Positions 22,108-29,856 are shown, counted from the stretch's first letter. The stretch: DNA of 34,832 nt from an uncultured Prevotella sp. (GCA_905233825.1 CAJOFE010000044.1:1-34832), one strand, 5' to 3'. Program-made: numbers and translations. The notes: a model not told the origin generated them from the sequence alone.

Positions 22108-22140
22108 AAATGGCATTCCCAAGCCCTGGAAATGCCATTT
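22108..22140. repeat. Second hairpin next to the receiver-gene terminator
   Basis: AAATGGCATT (22108-22117) pairs with AATGCCATTT (22131-22140), a perfect 10-bp stem. Its stem sequence resembles that of the neighbouring hairpin (both contain GGCATTTCC or GGCATTCC), suggesting duplication of one unit. Confidence 0.6.
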
Positions 22141-22170
22141 GTTTTGCAATTTATGAAATGTCGGCGTTCG

Positions 22171-22524
22171 TTACTTGATTAGCCTCTCAATAGTCTCAAG
22201 GCATTTGTCGCGATTGACGGGCTTGGGGATGAAAGCATCGCAACCGGCACGCTTGGCATTTTCCTTGTCTATGTCGAAGACGTTGGCTGTGAGAGCTACG
22301 ACAGGCAGGTTGGGGAAGGCGGCCTTGATCTTCTCGGTGGCCTCCAAGCCATCCATGATAGGCATCTTAATATCCATCAGCACCAAATCGTAGGCACCAG
22401 TACTTACCATCTGTATGGCTTCCTGTCCGTTGCGGGCACGTTCTATCTCATACTTGCCCCTCAGCGTGTATGTCATCAAGATGTAGTTGCTGTCGTTGTC
22501 TTCTGCAATGAGTATTTTTTTCAT
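22171..22524 (-). CDS. Single-domain response regulator (CheY-like receiver)
   Basis: A 117-residue protein that is only a receiver domain. MKKILIAEDNDSNYILMTYT provides the acidic pocket, DLVLMDIKMPIMDGLEATEK the phosphoacceptor Asp at about residue 51, VVALTANVFDIDKENAKRAG the switch Thr/Ala, and FIPKPVNRDKCLETIERLIK the conserved Lys. There is no output domain. It may therefore work as a phosphorelay shuttle or by protein contact with a hybrid kinase. No kinase gene is nearby, so the partner is not known. The sequence is closest in style to receiver domains of hybrid sensor kinases. A TACTTTTG promoter element precedes it, and a hairpin terminator follows. Confidence 0.92.
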   Translation of the reverse strand: MKKILIAEDNDSNYILMTYTLRGKYEIERARNGQEAIQMVSTGAYDLVLMDIKMPIMDGLEATEKIKAAFPNLPVVALTANVFDIDKENAKRAGCDAFIPKPVNRDKCLETIERLIK

Positions 22525-22565
22525 TTCGATAGTCCCCGATTTTGATTATCTTCGTTAAAGAGTTA

Positions 22566-22573
22566 CAAAAGTA
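22566..22573 (-). promoter_or_regulatory. Putative -7 promoter element for the receiver gene
   Basis: TACTTTTG on the minus strand, 41 bp before the ATG at 22524. Confidence 0.5.
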
Positions 22574-22593
22574 ATGCTTTTTTTCCATATTCT

Positions 22594-22625
22594 TTTGCAG
22601 ATTATCATTTTTTTAACTAATTTTG
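22594..22625 (+). promoter_or_regulatory. Putative promoter of the GH51 gene
   Basis: -33 TTTG (22594-22597), 20-bp spacer, -7 TAATTTTG (22618-22625). It drives a leader of roughly 95 bases that contains a palindromic repeat and a short ORF before the GH51 start. Confidence 0.6.
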
Positions 22626-22630
22626 CATCT

Positions 22631-22729
22631 ATGAAAACCACTCCCCGATGTCCCCTCACCTGTGAGGAGAGAATGGGAGAGGTAGTGACGAAGCTAACAT
22701 GTATCAATAAAAACCTATCTTTCTTATGA
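22631..22729 (+). CDS. Possible 32-codon leader ORF overlapping the GH51 start
   Basis: ATG at 22631 begins MKTTPRCPLTCEERMGEVVT, continues KLTCINKNLSFL and stops at TGA 22727-22729. The GH51 gene has ATGs at 22726 and 22729, so stop and start overlap (ATGATG). The ORF starts six bases after the -7 element, so its ribosome access would be unusual. Most of it is encoded by a palindromic repeat (22641-22679). It may be a coupling leader or a by-product of the repeat. No homology is claimed. Confidence 0.35.
   Translation: MKTTPRCPLTCEERMGEVVTKLTCINKNLSFL
22641..22679 (+). repeat. Palindromic repeat with G-rich tail in the GH51 leader
   Basis: The palindrome CCCCTCAC-CT-GTGAGGAG (one mismatch) is followed by the tail GAATGGGAGAGGTAGTG. 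The layout (C-rich/G-rich palindrome, then a GGG..GGTxGT tail) matches the repeats flanking the DUF559 gene. The tail also nearly matches 1062-1080. Confidence 0.6.
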
Positions 22730-24747
22730 TGAATCTAAGACTGTTTTCTTGCGCCGTCGCCCTGACGGGCCTGCTTTCTGCACAGGCGCAACACGTGATG
22801 GACGTAAACACGAAGAAGCTGGGAGCTCCTGTGCAATCCACGATGTATGGCATCTTCTTCGAGGACATCAACTATGCTGCCGACGGCGGCCTCTATGCTG
22901 AGATGGTGAAGAACCGTTCGTTTGAGTTCCCCCAGCGACTGATGGGCTGGCGTGCCTATGGTAAGTTCGAGGTGCGAGACGACGGTCCCTTCGAACGCAA
23001 CCCTCACTATGTGCGACTGAGCTACAGCGGCCACAACGACAAATTCACCGGGTTGGAGAACGAGGGCTTCTTTGGCATCTCCACCTTCATGGATGCAACT
23101 TACCGTTTCTCGGTATGGGCACGCTGTCCCGAGGGTGGCAGTAGCACATTGGAGGTAAGCCTGGTCGATAACGACACGATGGGCGAAGACCAGCGCTATG
23201 CCGGCACGAAAGTGGAGGTGAGCGGCACGGAGTGGAAGAAATATACTGCCGAGATCAAGGCATCGCGAACCGAGCCGAAGGGTGCTCTGCGTATCTTCCT
23301 CGGGGGACGTAAGGCCACAACCGATGTGGAGCATATCTCGTTGTTCCCCACCGACACGTGGAAGGGACGTGAGAATGGTATGCGCCGTGACTTAGCACAG
23401 GCTCTGGCCGATATGCACCCTGGCGTATTCCGCTTCCCTGGCGGCTGCATCGTGGAAGGTACAGATCTGGCCACACGCTATAACTGGAAGAATACCGTGG
23501 GCCCCGTTGAGAACCGCCCGCTGAACGAGAACCGCTGGCACTATACCTTCGGTCATCGTTTCTTCCCCGACTATTATCAGAGCTATGGTCTCGGCTTCTT
23601 CGAGTTCTTCCAACTCTGTGAGGACTTCGGCTGTGAGGCACTACCTGTTATCTCGTGTGGCCTCAGTTGCCAGTTCCAGAATCCCGACCCCACGAAGCCT
23701 GGTGTCCACGTGGCCCTCGACGATCTCGACAGCTATATCCAGGATGCCCTCGACTTGGTGGAGTTTGCCAATGGTGACGTCACCACAACATGGGGCAAGG
23801 TGCGTGCTGACATGGGCCATCCAGAGCCTTTCAACCTGAAGTTCCTCGCCGTGGGCAACGAGCAATGGGACTATGACGAGCAGCATGGAGGCTTCGGCCC
23901 TGTGTTCACCGAACGTCTGAAGAAGTTCTCTGATGCCCTGCGTGCCAAGTACCCCTACCTGAAGCTCATCGGCACTACTGGCCCTAACAGCGAGGGCTGG
24001 GACTTCGATCTCCTGCAGCCACGCATGAAGGAGCTGAAGGTCGATCTCTACGACGAACACTACTACCGCAACGAGCAGTGGTTCCTCTCCCATGGACTGC
24101 GCTATGACAGCTACGACCGTAAGGGCCCGAAGGTGTTTGCTGGTGAATATGCCTGCCACGGACGCGGCAAGAAGTGGAATCATTTCGAGACGTCGCTCTA
24201 CGAGGCTGCTCACATGACGGGTATCGAGCGTAATGCCGACATCGTGCACATGGCCACCTACGCTCCGCTCTTCGCCCATGTTGAGGGCTGGCAGTGGCGT
24301 CCCGATGCCATCTGGTATGACAACCTGCGTTCCTTCAAGAGCGTCAGCTACTACGTGCAACAGATGTTTGCCATGAACAAGGGCACCAACGTGCTCGCGC
24401 TCACCATGGACAAGAAACCCGTGGCCGGACAAGAAGGGCAGGACGGTCTCTTCGCATCGTCGGTCTATGATGCTACTACCGATGAGGTCATTGTGAAGGT
24501 AGTGAATACGTCGAAGGATCCGCAGGACATCACTCTCAACCTCACAGGCATCAAGGGTGACCGTACCGCTGAGACCCTGACGCTGACTCACAACGGCTCG
24601 CTCGATGATGAGAACACCCTTGACCAGCCTGAGCGCATTGCCCCAATGCCTAGTTCTCTCGATTGCATAGCCGCCGGCAAGAACGTTCTTGAGATCAGCG
24701 ACCAGCTGCCTGCTATGACGTTCCGAATCTATAAGGTCAAAAGATAA
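22726..24747 (+). CDS. Alpha-L-arabinofuranosidase, GH51 family
   Basis: A 673-residue secreted enzyme with signal peptide MMNLRLFSCAVALTGLLSAQ followed by AQ, which would release arabinose side chains from arabinoxylan, arabinan or pectin. After QSTMYGIFFEDINYAADGGL (GH51 start) there is an inserted beta-sandwich of CBM4/9 type (about residues 85-190, VRLSYSGHNDKFTGLENEGF). The TIM barrel continues with GVFRFPGGCIVEGTDLATRY. The acid/base Glu lies in FLAVGNEQWDYD and the nucleophile Glu in VFAGEYACHG. A C-terminal beta domain ends in MTFRIYKVKR. No SusC/D pair or other polysaccharide-utilisation genes flank it, so it acts as an isolated enzyme gene. A 7-bp repeat overlaps its stop codon. Confidence 0.93.
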   Translation: MMNLRLFSCAVALTGLLSAQAQHVMDVNTKKLGAPVQSTMYGIFFEDINYAADGGLYAEMVKNRSFEFPQRLMGWRAYGKFEVRDDGPFERNPHYVRLSYSGHNDKFTGLENEGFFGISTFMDATYRFSVWARCPEGGSSTLEVSLVDNDTMGEDQRYAGTKVEVSGTEWKKYTAEIKASRTEPKGALRIFLGGRKATTDVEHISLFPTDTWKGRENGMRRDLAQALADMHPGVFRFPGGCIVEGTDLATRYNWKNTVGPVENRPLNENRWHYTFGHRFFPDYYQSYGLGFFEFFQLCEDFGCEALPVISCGLSCQFQNPDPTKPGVHVALDDLDSYIQDALDLVEFANGDVTTTWGKVRADMGHPEPFNLKFLAVGNEQWDYDEQHGGFGPVFTERLKKFSDALRAKYPYLKLIGTTGPNSEGWDFDLLQPRMKELKVDLYDEHYYRNEQWFLSHGLRYDSYDRKGPKVFAGEYACHGRGKKWNHFETSLYEAAHMTGIERNADIVHMATYAPLFAHVEGWQWRPDAIWYDNLRSFKSVSYYVQQMFAMNKGTNVLALTMDKKPVAGQEGQDGLFASSVYDATTDEVIVKVVNTSKDPQDITLNLTGIKGDRTAETLTLTHNGSLDDENTLDQPERIAPMPSSLDCIAAGKNVLEISDQLPAMTFRIYKVKR

Positions 24748-24766
24748 AAGATAAAGGATGAAAAAT
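24739..24766. repeat. Heptanucleotide repeat across the GH51 stop codon
   Basis: Four consecutive 7-mers: aaaagat, aaaagat, aaaggat, gaaaaat. The first two are identical; the stop TAA (24745-24747) spans units one and two. A change in unit number would barely alter the protein. Confidence 0.65.
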
Positions 24767-24768
24767 AA

Positions 24769-24797
24769 AGAGGGCGTGTCAATTCGATGCGCCCTCT
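24769..24797. terminator. Bidirectional terminator between GH51 and LruC-type genes
   Basis: AGAGGGCG (24769-24776) pairs perfectly with CGCCCTCT (24790-24797). Short T/A tracts lie on both sides, and it is shared by the convergent genes ending at 24747 and 24822. Confidence 0.7.
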
Positions 24798-24821
24798 TCT
24801 ATTTCGTTCATACGACAGAAC

Positions 24822-26732
24822 TTAGTCGCGCATGATGACATTCTTGATGATATACTGCTGATCGGGGTACATATACCACCATGTGGAGTTAATGGGATTC
24901 GTGCCCCAGTTGTTGAAGAGGGGGAAGGCATCCTTGATGCACACGCGCTCGCGGGGATAGCAGAAGTCGTAGGCTACCATGATACCGTGAGGAGCATCAC
25001 CTTCCTCTGCAAGGTGCACATCCTTGCCCGTACTTGCATTATGGATGTAAGGCTGTGTGCTTTTAGGCTCTGTGGCGAGTTTGAACTCCTTACTGACAGT
25101 GCGGGTGAAGATGACAGGCTCGAAATCAATGCCCGTGGTGTTGATGAAGTGCTTGGTATCACCCTCCTCGTAGCCGAAGAGTGTGTGTACCTCAGTATTG
25201 TCGAGGTCACGGGAATCGCTAGTGCGGTCGTACTGCAGATTCTTGATGTAGAGTGCGTCGTAAGCACCGCAGGCCATGATGTTGTATTCAATAGTGGTCT
25301 CGTTGATGCGATATGCCTTGATGACGACGTCGTTCATGTCGTAGTCGCCCTGATCGGTATCCTCAAAGCAGTAGGTGAAGACGTTGGGTTCAAAGACGGG
25401 AGGGGGAAGGATACCCTCGATGCCACCTTCCACGTCGAGGATGATGTCGTTGAAGTCGGCATCGGTACCCGACTCCCAGGTAAGCATCATCTTCTTATTG
25501 ACATTCAGCCAAGTAGCGCGTGGGTCTTCTTCGCCGAGCTGGGAGCTACTGAAGTTGTAGTGGGTATCCTGATTGATATTGGCGTTCAGGCGGCCGTCAC
25601 CATACAGCTCACCCTGCATTTTGCCACCCAAGTCGGGGGTGTTGGCGCGAATCATGAAGCCGATTTTGTAGCCCTTAGGGAACTGGAAGGTACCCACGGT
25701 GCCGATTTCGGGTGTCTTCGAGTCACCGAAATAAAGCAGTGCGAAGGAGCCATGCTTGCCGATTACGTCGTCCTCGTTCTTATCGACAAATGCCTTGTTG
25801 AAGGGAAGTGCCTTGTACTTGGGCAGGCTATTGAAGAAATCTACAGTATCTTTCTTGGTAGTACCCGGAATGTCGCTGTCTTTATAATAATAGTAATAGA
25901 GGTCGGACTCCCATACTTCGTAGATCTTCCACTTGGCGGGATTATCGCACTTGTAGGCGGGAGTCACAATAATAGGCTCGTCACCAGTAGTGATGGGATA
26001 AACCTTCGCGTTATAGATACCACTGTCTTGGACTTTGGGCAGGTTGTTGTAGTTGCGTCCGTTTTTGAAGTAGCTGAACACGTAGCTGCGGAAAGTTTCC
26101 TTAAAGCTCTGGGTGTAGTCTGGCGATGACATCTTTAGGCGGTCGTAGTCGGCATCGCTCAGTCCATAGAGCATCTCGCCGTTCACCCATTCGCGCTGGT
26201 TGGCATAAGACTCAATGGCTTCGGCAATCCGGAATTCGCCTAAGGGCAGCGTGTAGCCAGTAGAGAGCGCACGCGTAGCGCGGGCCTGCGTAGCGTCAGC
26301 GATGGAAACGGTGTTACCCTCCACCTTTTTAAAGACATTACCCTCGGTGGTGATGAAGGCAACGTAGAGGCCCATGTTCTCCTTCGGAGCGTCATAGCTC
26401 ATCTTGATGGAACCCTGACCGTTGACCACAGCCTCGTTGAGCTTCTTCATGGTGTAGGTAGTGACGTAGGAGGGAGCATCCTCATAGATGTCCTTCACCT
26501 TCACTAAGAGCTGCACCTTCTGCACGGTAGCATCGGTAATGATAGTAAGTTCGCCGGAAGTGATAGTCTTCCAGTCGTGATTGGGGTCGAAGGTAATGCC
26601 AAACACTTTCTCTACGTTAGCTTTGACGGCGGCGTCATTGACGGCCTCGGCGTTGTAGATATCGGTCTCCTTCGAGCAGCTGACAAGTGCCAAGAGGCAG
26701 GTCACTGCAAAAAACAAACTAATCTTTTTCAT
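24822..26732 (-). CDS. LruC domain-containing lipoprotein
   Basis: A 636-residue lipoprotein: MKKISLFFAVTCLLALVSCS with lipobox Cys at residue 19. The N-terminal half contains VEKVFGITFDPNHDWKTITS, a motif typical of Bacteroidales LruC-type proteins. The C-terminal half has two acidic calcium-type motifs, ESGTDADFNDIILDVEGGIE and CFEDTDQGDYDMNDVVIKAY, which are the LruC/DUF4842 signature (D-x-D-x-N-D-x-(I/V)). It should be a surface or periplasmic lipoprotein, probably calcium-binding and possibly adhesive; neither role is proven here. It is divergent from the membrane AraC regulator, and its promoter lies beside three 21-bp spaced boxes, so it is the best candidate target of that regulator. 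Confidence 0.8.
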   Translation of the reverse strand: MKKISLFFAVTCLLALVSCSKETDIYNAEAVNDAAVKANVEKVFGITFDPNHDWKTITSGELTIITDATVQKVQLLVKVKDIYEDAPSYVTTYTMKKLNEAVVNGQGSIKMSYDAPKENMGLYVAFITTEGNVFKKVEGNTVSIADATQARATRALSTGYTLPLGEFRIAEAIESYANQREWVNGEMLYGLSDADYDRLKMSSPDYTQSFKETFRSYVFSYFKNGRNYNNLPKVQDSGIYNAKVYPITTGDEPIIVTPAYKCDNPAKWKIYEVWESDLYYYYYKDSDIPGTTKKDTVDFFNSLPKYKALPFNKAFVDKNEDDVIGKHGSFALLYFGDSKTPEIGTVGTFQFPKGYKIGFMIRANTPDLGGKMQGELYGDGRLNANINQDTHYNFSSSQLGEEDPRATWLNVNKKMMLTWESGTDADFNDIILDVEGGIEGILPPPVFEPNVFTYCFEDTDQGDYDMNDVVIKAYRINETTIEYNIMACGAYDALYIKNLQYDRTSDSRDLDNTEVHTLFGYEEGDTKHFINTTGIDFEPVIFTRTVSKEFKLATEPKSTQPYIHNASTGKDVHLAEEGDAPHGIMVAYDFCYPRERVCIKDAFPLFNNWGTNPINSTWWYMYPDQQYIIKNVIMRD

Positions 26733-26767
26733 TGTCTTTATAATTACTGTTGGTTACTTTTTGGGTG

Positions 26768-26775
26768 CAAAGGTA
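26768..26775 (-). promoter_or_regulatory. -7 promoter element of the LruC-type gene
   Basis: TACCTTTG on the minus strand, 35 bp before the ATG at 26732. The -33 position (26795-26798) lacks TTTG and instead coincides with the first 21-bp repeat, as expected for an activator-dependent promoter. Confidence 0.65.
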
Positions 26776-26795
26776 ACACTATTTGTGAGAAGCAG

Positions 26796-26858
26796 ATGTG
26801 TAAAATGTAACAAATAATGTGTAAAATACACCAATAGGTGTGTAAAATAGCGTGAATT
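26796..26858 (+). promoter_or_regulatory. Three direct 21-bp repeats (tgtgtaaaat boxes), likely regulator binding sites
   Basis: The 10-mer tgtgtaaaat occurs at 26797-26806, 26818-26827 and 26839-26848, exactly 21 bp apart. An inverted near-copy (atttacaca) ends at 26864. Tandem sites at 21 bp spacing are the classical layout for AraC-family proteins. The array abuts the LruC-gene promoter and lies upstream of an AraC-family gene at 26947. Confidence 0.75.
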
Positions 26859-26903
26859 TACACATTTTTCTTGTGATTAGTTGCAACATTTTGACTTTTT
26901 TCG

Positions 26904-26911
26904 TACTTTTG
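26904..26911 (+). promoter_or_regulatory. Putative -7 promoter element of the AraC-family gene
   Basis: TACTTTTG with TTG at 26881-26883 (about 20-bp spacing). A small hairpin TCTCC-TTT-GGAGA (26924-26936) follows and covers the GGAGAG that precedes the start codon. Confidence 0.5.
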
Positions 26912-26946
26912 CAGTCGAATTTTTCTCCTTTGGAGAGAAACGATGA

Positions 26947-28101
26947 ATGTCTATGAGGGAAATGCAATTTGCAGCCGTTGTGCTGATGAGCCTGCTTACG
27001 TTAAAGCTGTTGCTGCTACCCAGAAAGGTATCAGCCAACTATATCGTGAACCGTTCTCGCTGGCTGATGGTTGGTGGTACGGCATTGTTGGCCTTGCAGT
27101 TCCTATTACAATATATATTACGCCTGCGCGCGATGGGTGTTACTCAGGCCGTGATGCTCAATTTGACGTTGTTCATCCCAGCCTCGTGGCTGATGTCGAT
27201 GGCGCTGATTTATTTGCAAGGGTGGGGGCGCATTTGGAAACTGGATATGTGGTTAGGTGGAGTAACCTGGGTAGTAGTGATGGTGATAATAGGTTATGCT
27301 GCCTACTTTGACGGCCAGCCGCTGTTGACAGCCACGCCCGAGTTGCGCTCGGCAGAGATAGTAGGTTCCGTGTGCTATGCGATCATGATGGGCTACTATG
27401 TGTGTCGGCATCTGATGAATCTGTATGCTATGCGCCGGGCTCTTGACAACTACTACGACAGCAACATGTTCGACATGCTATGGTGGATGCGGCTGAGCGT
27501 CATCCTGCTGCCCTTCATGGTTCTGGCGGTACCGTTAATTATCTTCGTGCATGGTCCCATACAGACAGTCTTCAGCATTTCGCTCTTCATGGGTATCTTC
27601 TTCTTGGAGGACAGCTTCTGTAATTATGTGGTGAGTAGTGTTCCTGCAAAGATGGAGATTGCCGAGATGAGCGAGGAGGAATATGCTGACCTTTCGTCTA
27701 CAGAGGAAACGAACGACGAGCAGGAATCTTCCGCACCGGAGATTATCGGCGGAAGAATACTGGGGAGGGCTGCCCTCCAGCGCATGGAAGATGCCGTCAG
27801 AGAGTGGACGGCTTCAGGCGGGCACCTAAAGAGTGGCCTCACAATGCCCAATGCAGCAAGGGAGATGCAGGTGCCGCGCTATTTGCTGGCAGCCTGGCTG
27901 AAGCAGACTGGGCGCCGCTATAATGACTGGCTGGCTGACCTGCGTATCAATGAGGCAAAGCGCGTTCTTAAGGAACATCCTGAATGGTCGAATGAGTTCG
28001 TGGCAGAGCACTGCGGGTTCAATGACCGCAGTTATTTCCAACGCAAATTCAAGGAGAAGACTGGCCTTTCGCCGGCAGAATACCTACATACGTCAGCGTG
28101 A
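26947..28101 (+). CDS. Membrane-anchored AraC-family transcriptional regulator
   Basis: A 384-residue protein. The first 235 residues are membrane-embedded with six or seven hydrophobic helices (for example FAAVVLMSLLTLKLLLLPRK, LALQFLLQYILRLRAMGVTQ, VTWVVVMVIIGYAAYF, VFSISLFMGIFFLEDSF). An acidic linker follows (MSEEEYADLSSTEETNDEQE), then a C-terminal AraC-type double HTH: GLTMPNAAREMQVPRYLLAA and NEAKRVLKEHPEWSNEFVAE followed by HCGFNDRSYFQRKFKEKTGL. This architecture is common in Bacteroidales and lets a membrane signal control DNA binding. ATG 26947 has GGAGAG nine bases upstream; ATG 26953 is also possible. It likely acts on the 21-bp repeats before the divergent LruC-type gene. Its 3' end overlaps the convergent metallophosphatase gene by nine bases. 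Confidence 0.85.
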   Translation: MSMREMQFAAVVLMSLLTLKLLLLPRKVSANYIVNRSRWLMVGGTALLALQFLLQYILRLRAMGVTQAVMLNLTLFIPASWLMSMALIYLQGWGRIWKLDMWLGGVTWVVVMVIIGYAAYFDGQPLLTATPELRSAEIVGSVCYAIMMGYYVCRHLMNLYAMRRALDNYYDSNMFDMLWWMRLSVILLPFMVLAVPLIIFVHGPIQTVFSISLFMGIFFLEDSFCNYVVSSVPAKMEIAEMSEEEYADLSSTEETNDEQESSAPEIIGGRILGRAALQRMEDAVREWTASGGHLKSGLTMPNAAREMQVPRYLLAAWLKQTGRRYNDWLADLRINEAKRVLKEHPEWSNEFVAEHCGFNDRSYFQRKFKEKTGLSPAEYLHTSA

Positions 28102-28986
28102 CTTGCTGAGCGACAGCTGCAGCTTACCCACAAAGGCGGCATGTTTGCCGTTCTGATCGACAGGGATGGGCTTTCCTGTCAGGTCGCTGACATATTCCAA
28201 CTTATCGAAATAGGTATGCGTGTGTCCTCCCAAGACGAGGTCGATACCCTGTGTGTTTTCAATGACGCGCTCATCAGGATATTCGCTTCGTTGCCATCCC
28301 AAGTGGCTGAGGCAGATAATCATGTCGCATTTCTTTTTCCGCTTCAGCAGATCCACCATTTTATTGGTCACCTCAATAGGGTCGAGGAAACGCAAGGGCT
28401 CGTAGTTCTTGGTGAAGACCAGCCCTTCGAGGGGTGGACAGAGTGCAAATACTCCAATTTTCACCCCTTTACGTTTAATAATAATGTAAGGCTTCACGAT
28501 GTCCTTCAGCTCCGTGTCGGCGAAGTCGTAGTTGGAGCAGACGATAGGGAATTTGGCCTGTCGGAAGATGCGCACCATATTATCGATGCCGAAGTCGAAC
28601 TCGTGGTTGCCGATGGTGGCGGCATCATAATGCATCTGATTCATCAGTCCTATCTCCACGTCGCCTTGGAACATCGAGTAATAGGCAGAGCCCTGTGAGA
28701 AGTCACCGCTGTCGAAGAGTAGCAAGTCTGGGTCTTTCCGCCGTTCCTCGTTAATCATAGCAATACGGCGTAAGAAGCCTCCACGGTCAGCCAACATGGT
28801 GTCGGCCAGGTTGCGGTTCAGCGGCATCACGGTGGAATGCGTGTCATTGGTGTGTAGGATGGTCAATTGCTTCTGGGCTGAAGCGGGACTGAATGAAAGA
28901 GAAACGATGAAAGATGAAAGAACGATCATCTTCATCATTCGTTTGTTGATCATTATCTTCGTCATATTCTTCATTCTTTTATACAT
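28093..28986 (-). CDS. 5'-nucleotidase N-domain (calcineurin-like metallophosphatase), stand-alone
   Basis: A secreted metallophosphatase of about 297 residues with the metal motifs of UshA/5'-nucleotidase: LTILHTNDTHSTVMPLNRNL, LLFDSGDFSQGSAYYSMFQG, AATIGNHEFDFGIDNMVRIF, IICLSHLGWQ and LVLGGHTHTYF. The C-terminal substrate-recognition domain is missing; it is encoded by the gene immediately upstream. The N-terminus is rich in Met, so several starts are possible (28986, 28974, 28965, 28953); the signal peptide region is IVLSSFIVSLSFSPASAQ. The first codon after the preceding stop is chosen. DNA for the signal peptide is made of 7-bp repeats. Together with its partner it should release phosphate from nucleotides in the periplasm. 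Confidence 0.85.
   Translation of the reverse strand: MYKRMKNMTKIMINKRMMKMIVLSSFIVSLSFSPASAQKQLTILHTNDTHSTVMPLNRNLADTMLADRGGFLRRIAMINEERRKDPDLLLFDSGDFSQGSAYYSMFQGDVEIGLMNQMHYDAATIGNHEFDFGIDNMVRIFRQAKFPIVCSNYDFADTELKDIVKPYIIIKRKGVKIGVFALCPPLEGLVFTKNYEPLRFLDPIEVTNKMVDLLKRKKKCDMIICLSHLGWQRSEYPDERVIENTQGIDLVLGGHTHTYFDKLEYVSDLTGKPIPVDQNGKHAAFVGKLQLSLSKSR
28892..28926. repeat. Heptanucleotide repeat encoding the nucleotidase signal peptide
   Basis: Five plus-strand 7-mers: aatgaaa, gagaaac, gatgaaa, gatgaaa, gaacgat. In the coding strand they give the SSFIVSLSF hydrophobic core. A further three (ttctcaa, ttcttaa, ttctgat; 28986-29006) span the junction with the upstream gene. Confidence 0.5.
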
Positions 28987-28988
28987 TC

Positions 28989-29756
28989 TCAATTCTTAAT
29001 TCTGATTCTTCCTTCCACCTGTGCATCTACCTCCTTACCTTGTGCGTGCATGGCCTTGAAGTAGTTCATGATGATAAAGCGGGCATTGTCGAGCTCGTTC
29101 TGCGGAGAGACGAGGTTGGTGCCGTCCTTGAAGGCCATCATGCCGTCGTTGCCCTGTGCGAGATAGTCGATGGTGACAGCGCGGTACTGAGCCTTCGGGT
29201 CTATCTCCTTACCGTTGAGGCGTGCCGAAAGTAGCTGACCGTCTTTCGTGATGACCAACTCTACACCGTGACTTACGCCCTCTCCGCCACGCTTGGCAAT
29301 CTGCTGGAACAGCTCGGTGACTTTCTCGCCTGAGAGCGTGGTGAAAGCAATCTTGTTCTCAAAGGGCGCAATGTCGTTGATGTCGCCATAAGTCACGGCA
29401 CCTTTCGACAGGGCAGCACGGATGCCACCGATGTTGTAGATGCCGAAGTCAGGCTTTTCGCCATAGTCCTTGCCTGCCCACACGAGGATATCGGAGAGAA
29501 GATTGGAAATCTCGCTTTCGGGCTGCCGCTTATCCATGTCGCGAGCAGCGATGCCCATCACGGGACTCATCACCGAATCCACCTTCTGCTGGTAGGGCGC
29601 GATGAAAGCAGCCGCAGCAGCATCGGGCTGACGATCGTAGCGGTTATCAATGAGGATACGCTGACGGCTGACGCTGGTTAGCTGATAGTGCGTCGTACAG
29701 CCTACGGTCATTACCCCGAAGACTGTCAGAAATAAGAGTTTGATGTTTTTATTCAT
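28989..29756 (-). CDS. 5'-nucleotidase C-terminal domain lipoprotein
   Basis: A 255-residue lipoprotein: MNKNIKLLFLTVFGVMTVGC with lipobox Cys at residue 20. The mature part is only the 5'-nucleotidase C-terminal domain: SNLLSDILVWAGKDYGEKPD (E-S-x-x-x-N-L-x-x-D), FGIYNIGGIRAALSKGAVTY (N-G-G-I-R), GDINDIAPFENKIAFTTLSG (the F-x-N substrate loop) and later YRAVTIDYLAQGNDGMMAFK (T-x-D-Y-x-A-x-G-x-D-G). The metallophosphatase domain is the separate gene just downstream (start two bases after this stop). In classical UshA the order is N-domain then C-domain in one chain; here the two are split and their order in the transcript is reversed. Both likely act together in the periplasm. Confidence 0.87.
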   Translation of the reverse strand: MNKNIKLLFLTVFGVMTVGCTTHYQLTSVSRQRILIDNRYDRQPDAAAAAFIAPYQQKVDSVMSPVMGIAARDMDKRQPESEISNLLSDILVWAGKDYGEKPDFGIYNIGGIRAALSKGAVTYGDINDIAPFENKIAFTTLSGEKVTELFQQIAKRGGEGVSHGVELVITKDGQLLSARLNGKEIDPKAQYRAVTIDYLAQGNDGMMAFKDGTNLVSPQNELDNARFIIMNYFKAMHAQGKEVDAQVEGRIRIKN

Positions 29757-29856
29757 ATCGTCGCTGAGAAATTTCTTGCAAAAGTACACAATAATCCTGA
29801 TACTCAATAGGAAAGAATACTGTAAAAATCGTTAAATAAACTTAACTGCCAATGAA

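Noticed and set aside
23641..24591. A 316-codon open frame antisense to the GH51 gene.
   Set aside because: Same reason: it follows the GH51 codons and shows no protein family features.
24987..26129. A 380-codon open frame antisense to the LruC-type gene.
   Set aside because: The opposite strand carries a clear lipoprotein with known motifs; this frame is Val/Asp-rich shadow sequence without a start signal.
26796..26858. Regular direct repeats as a CRISPR array.
   Set aside because: Repeat of 10 bp at a 21-bp period is far too short for repeats and spacers, there are no cas genes, and it sits at a promoter next to an AraC gene.
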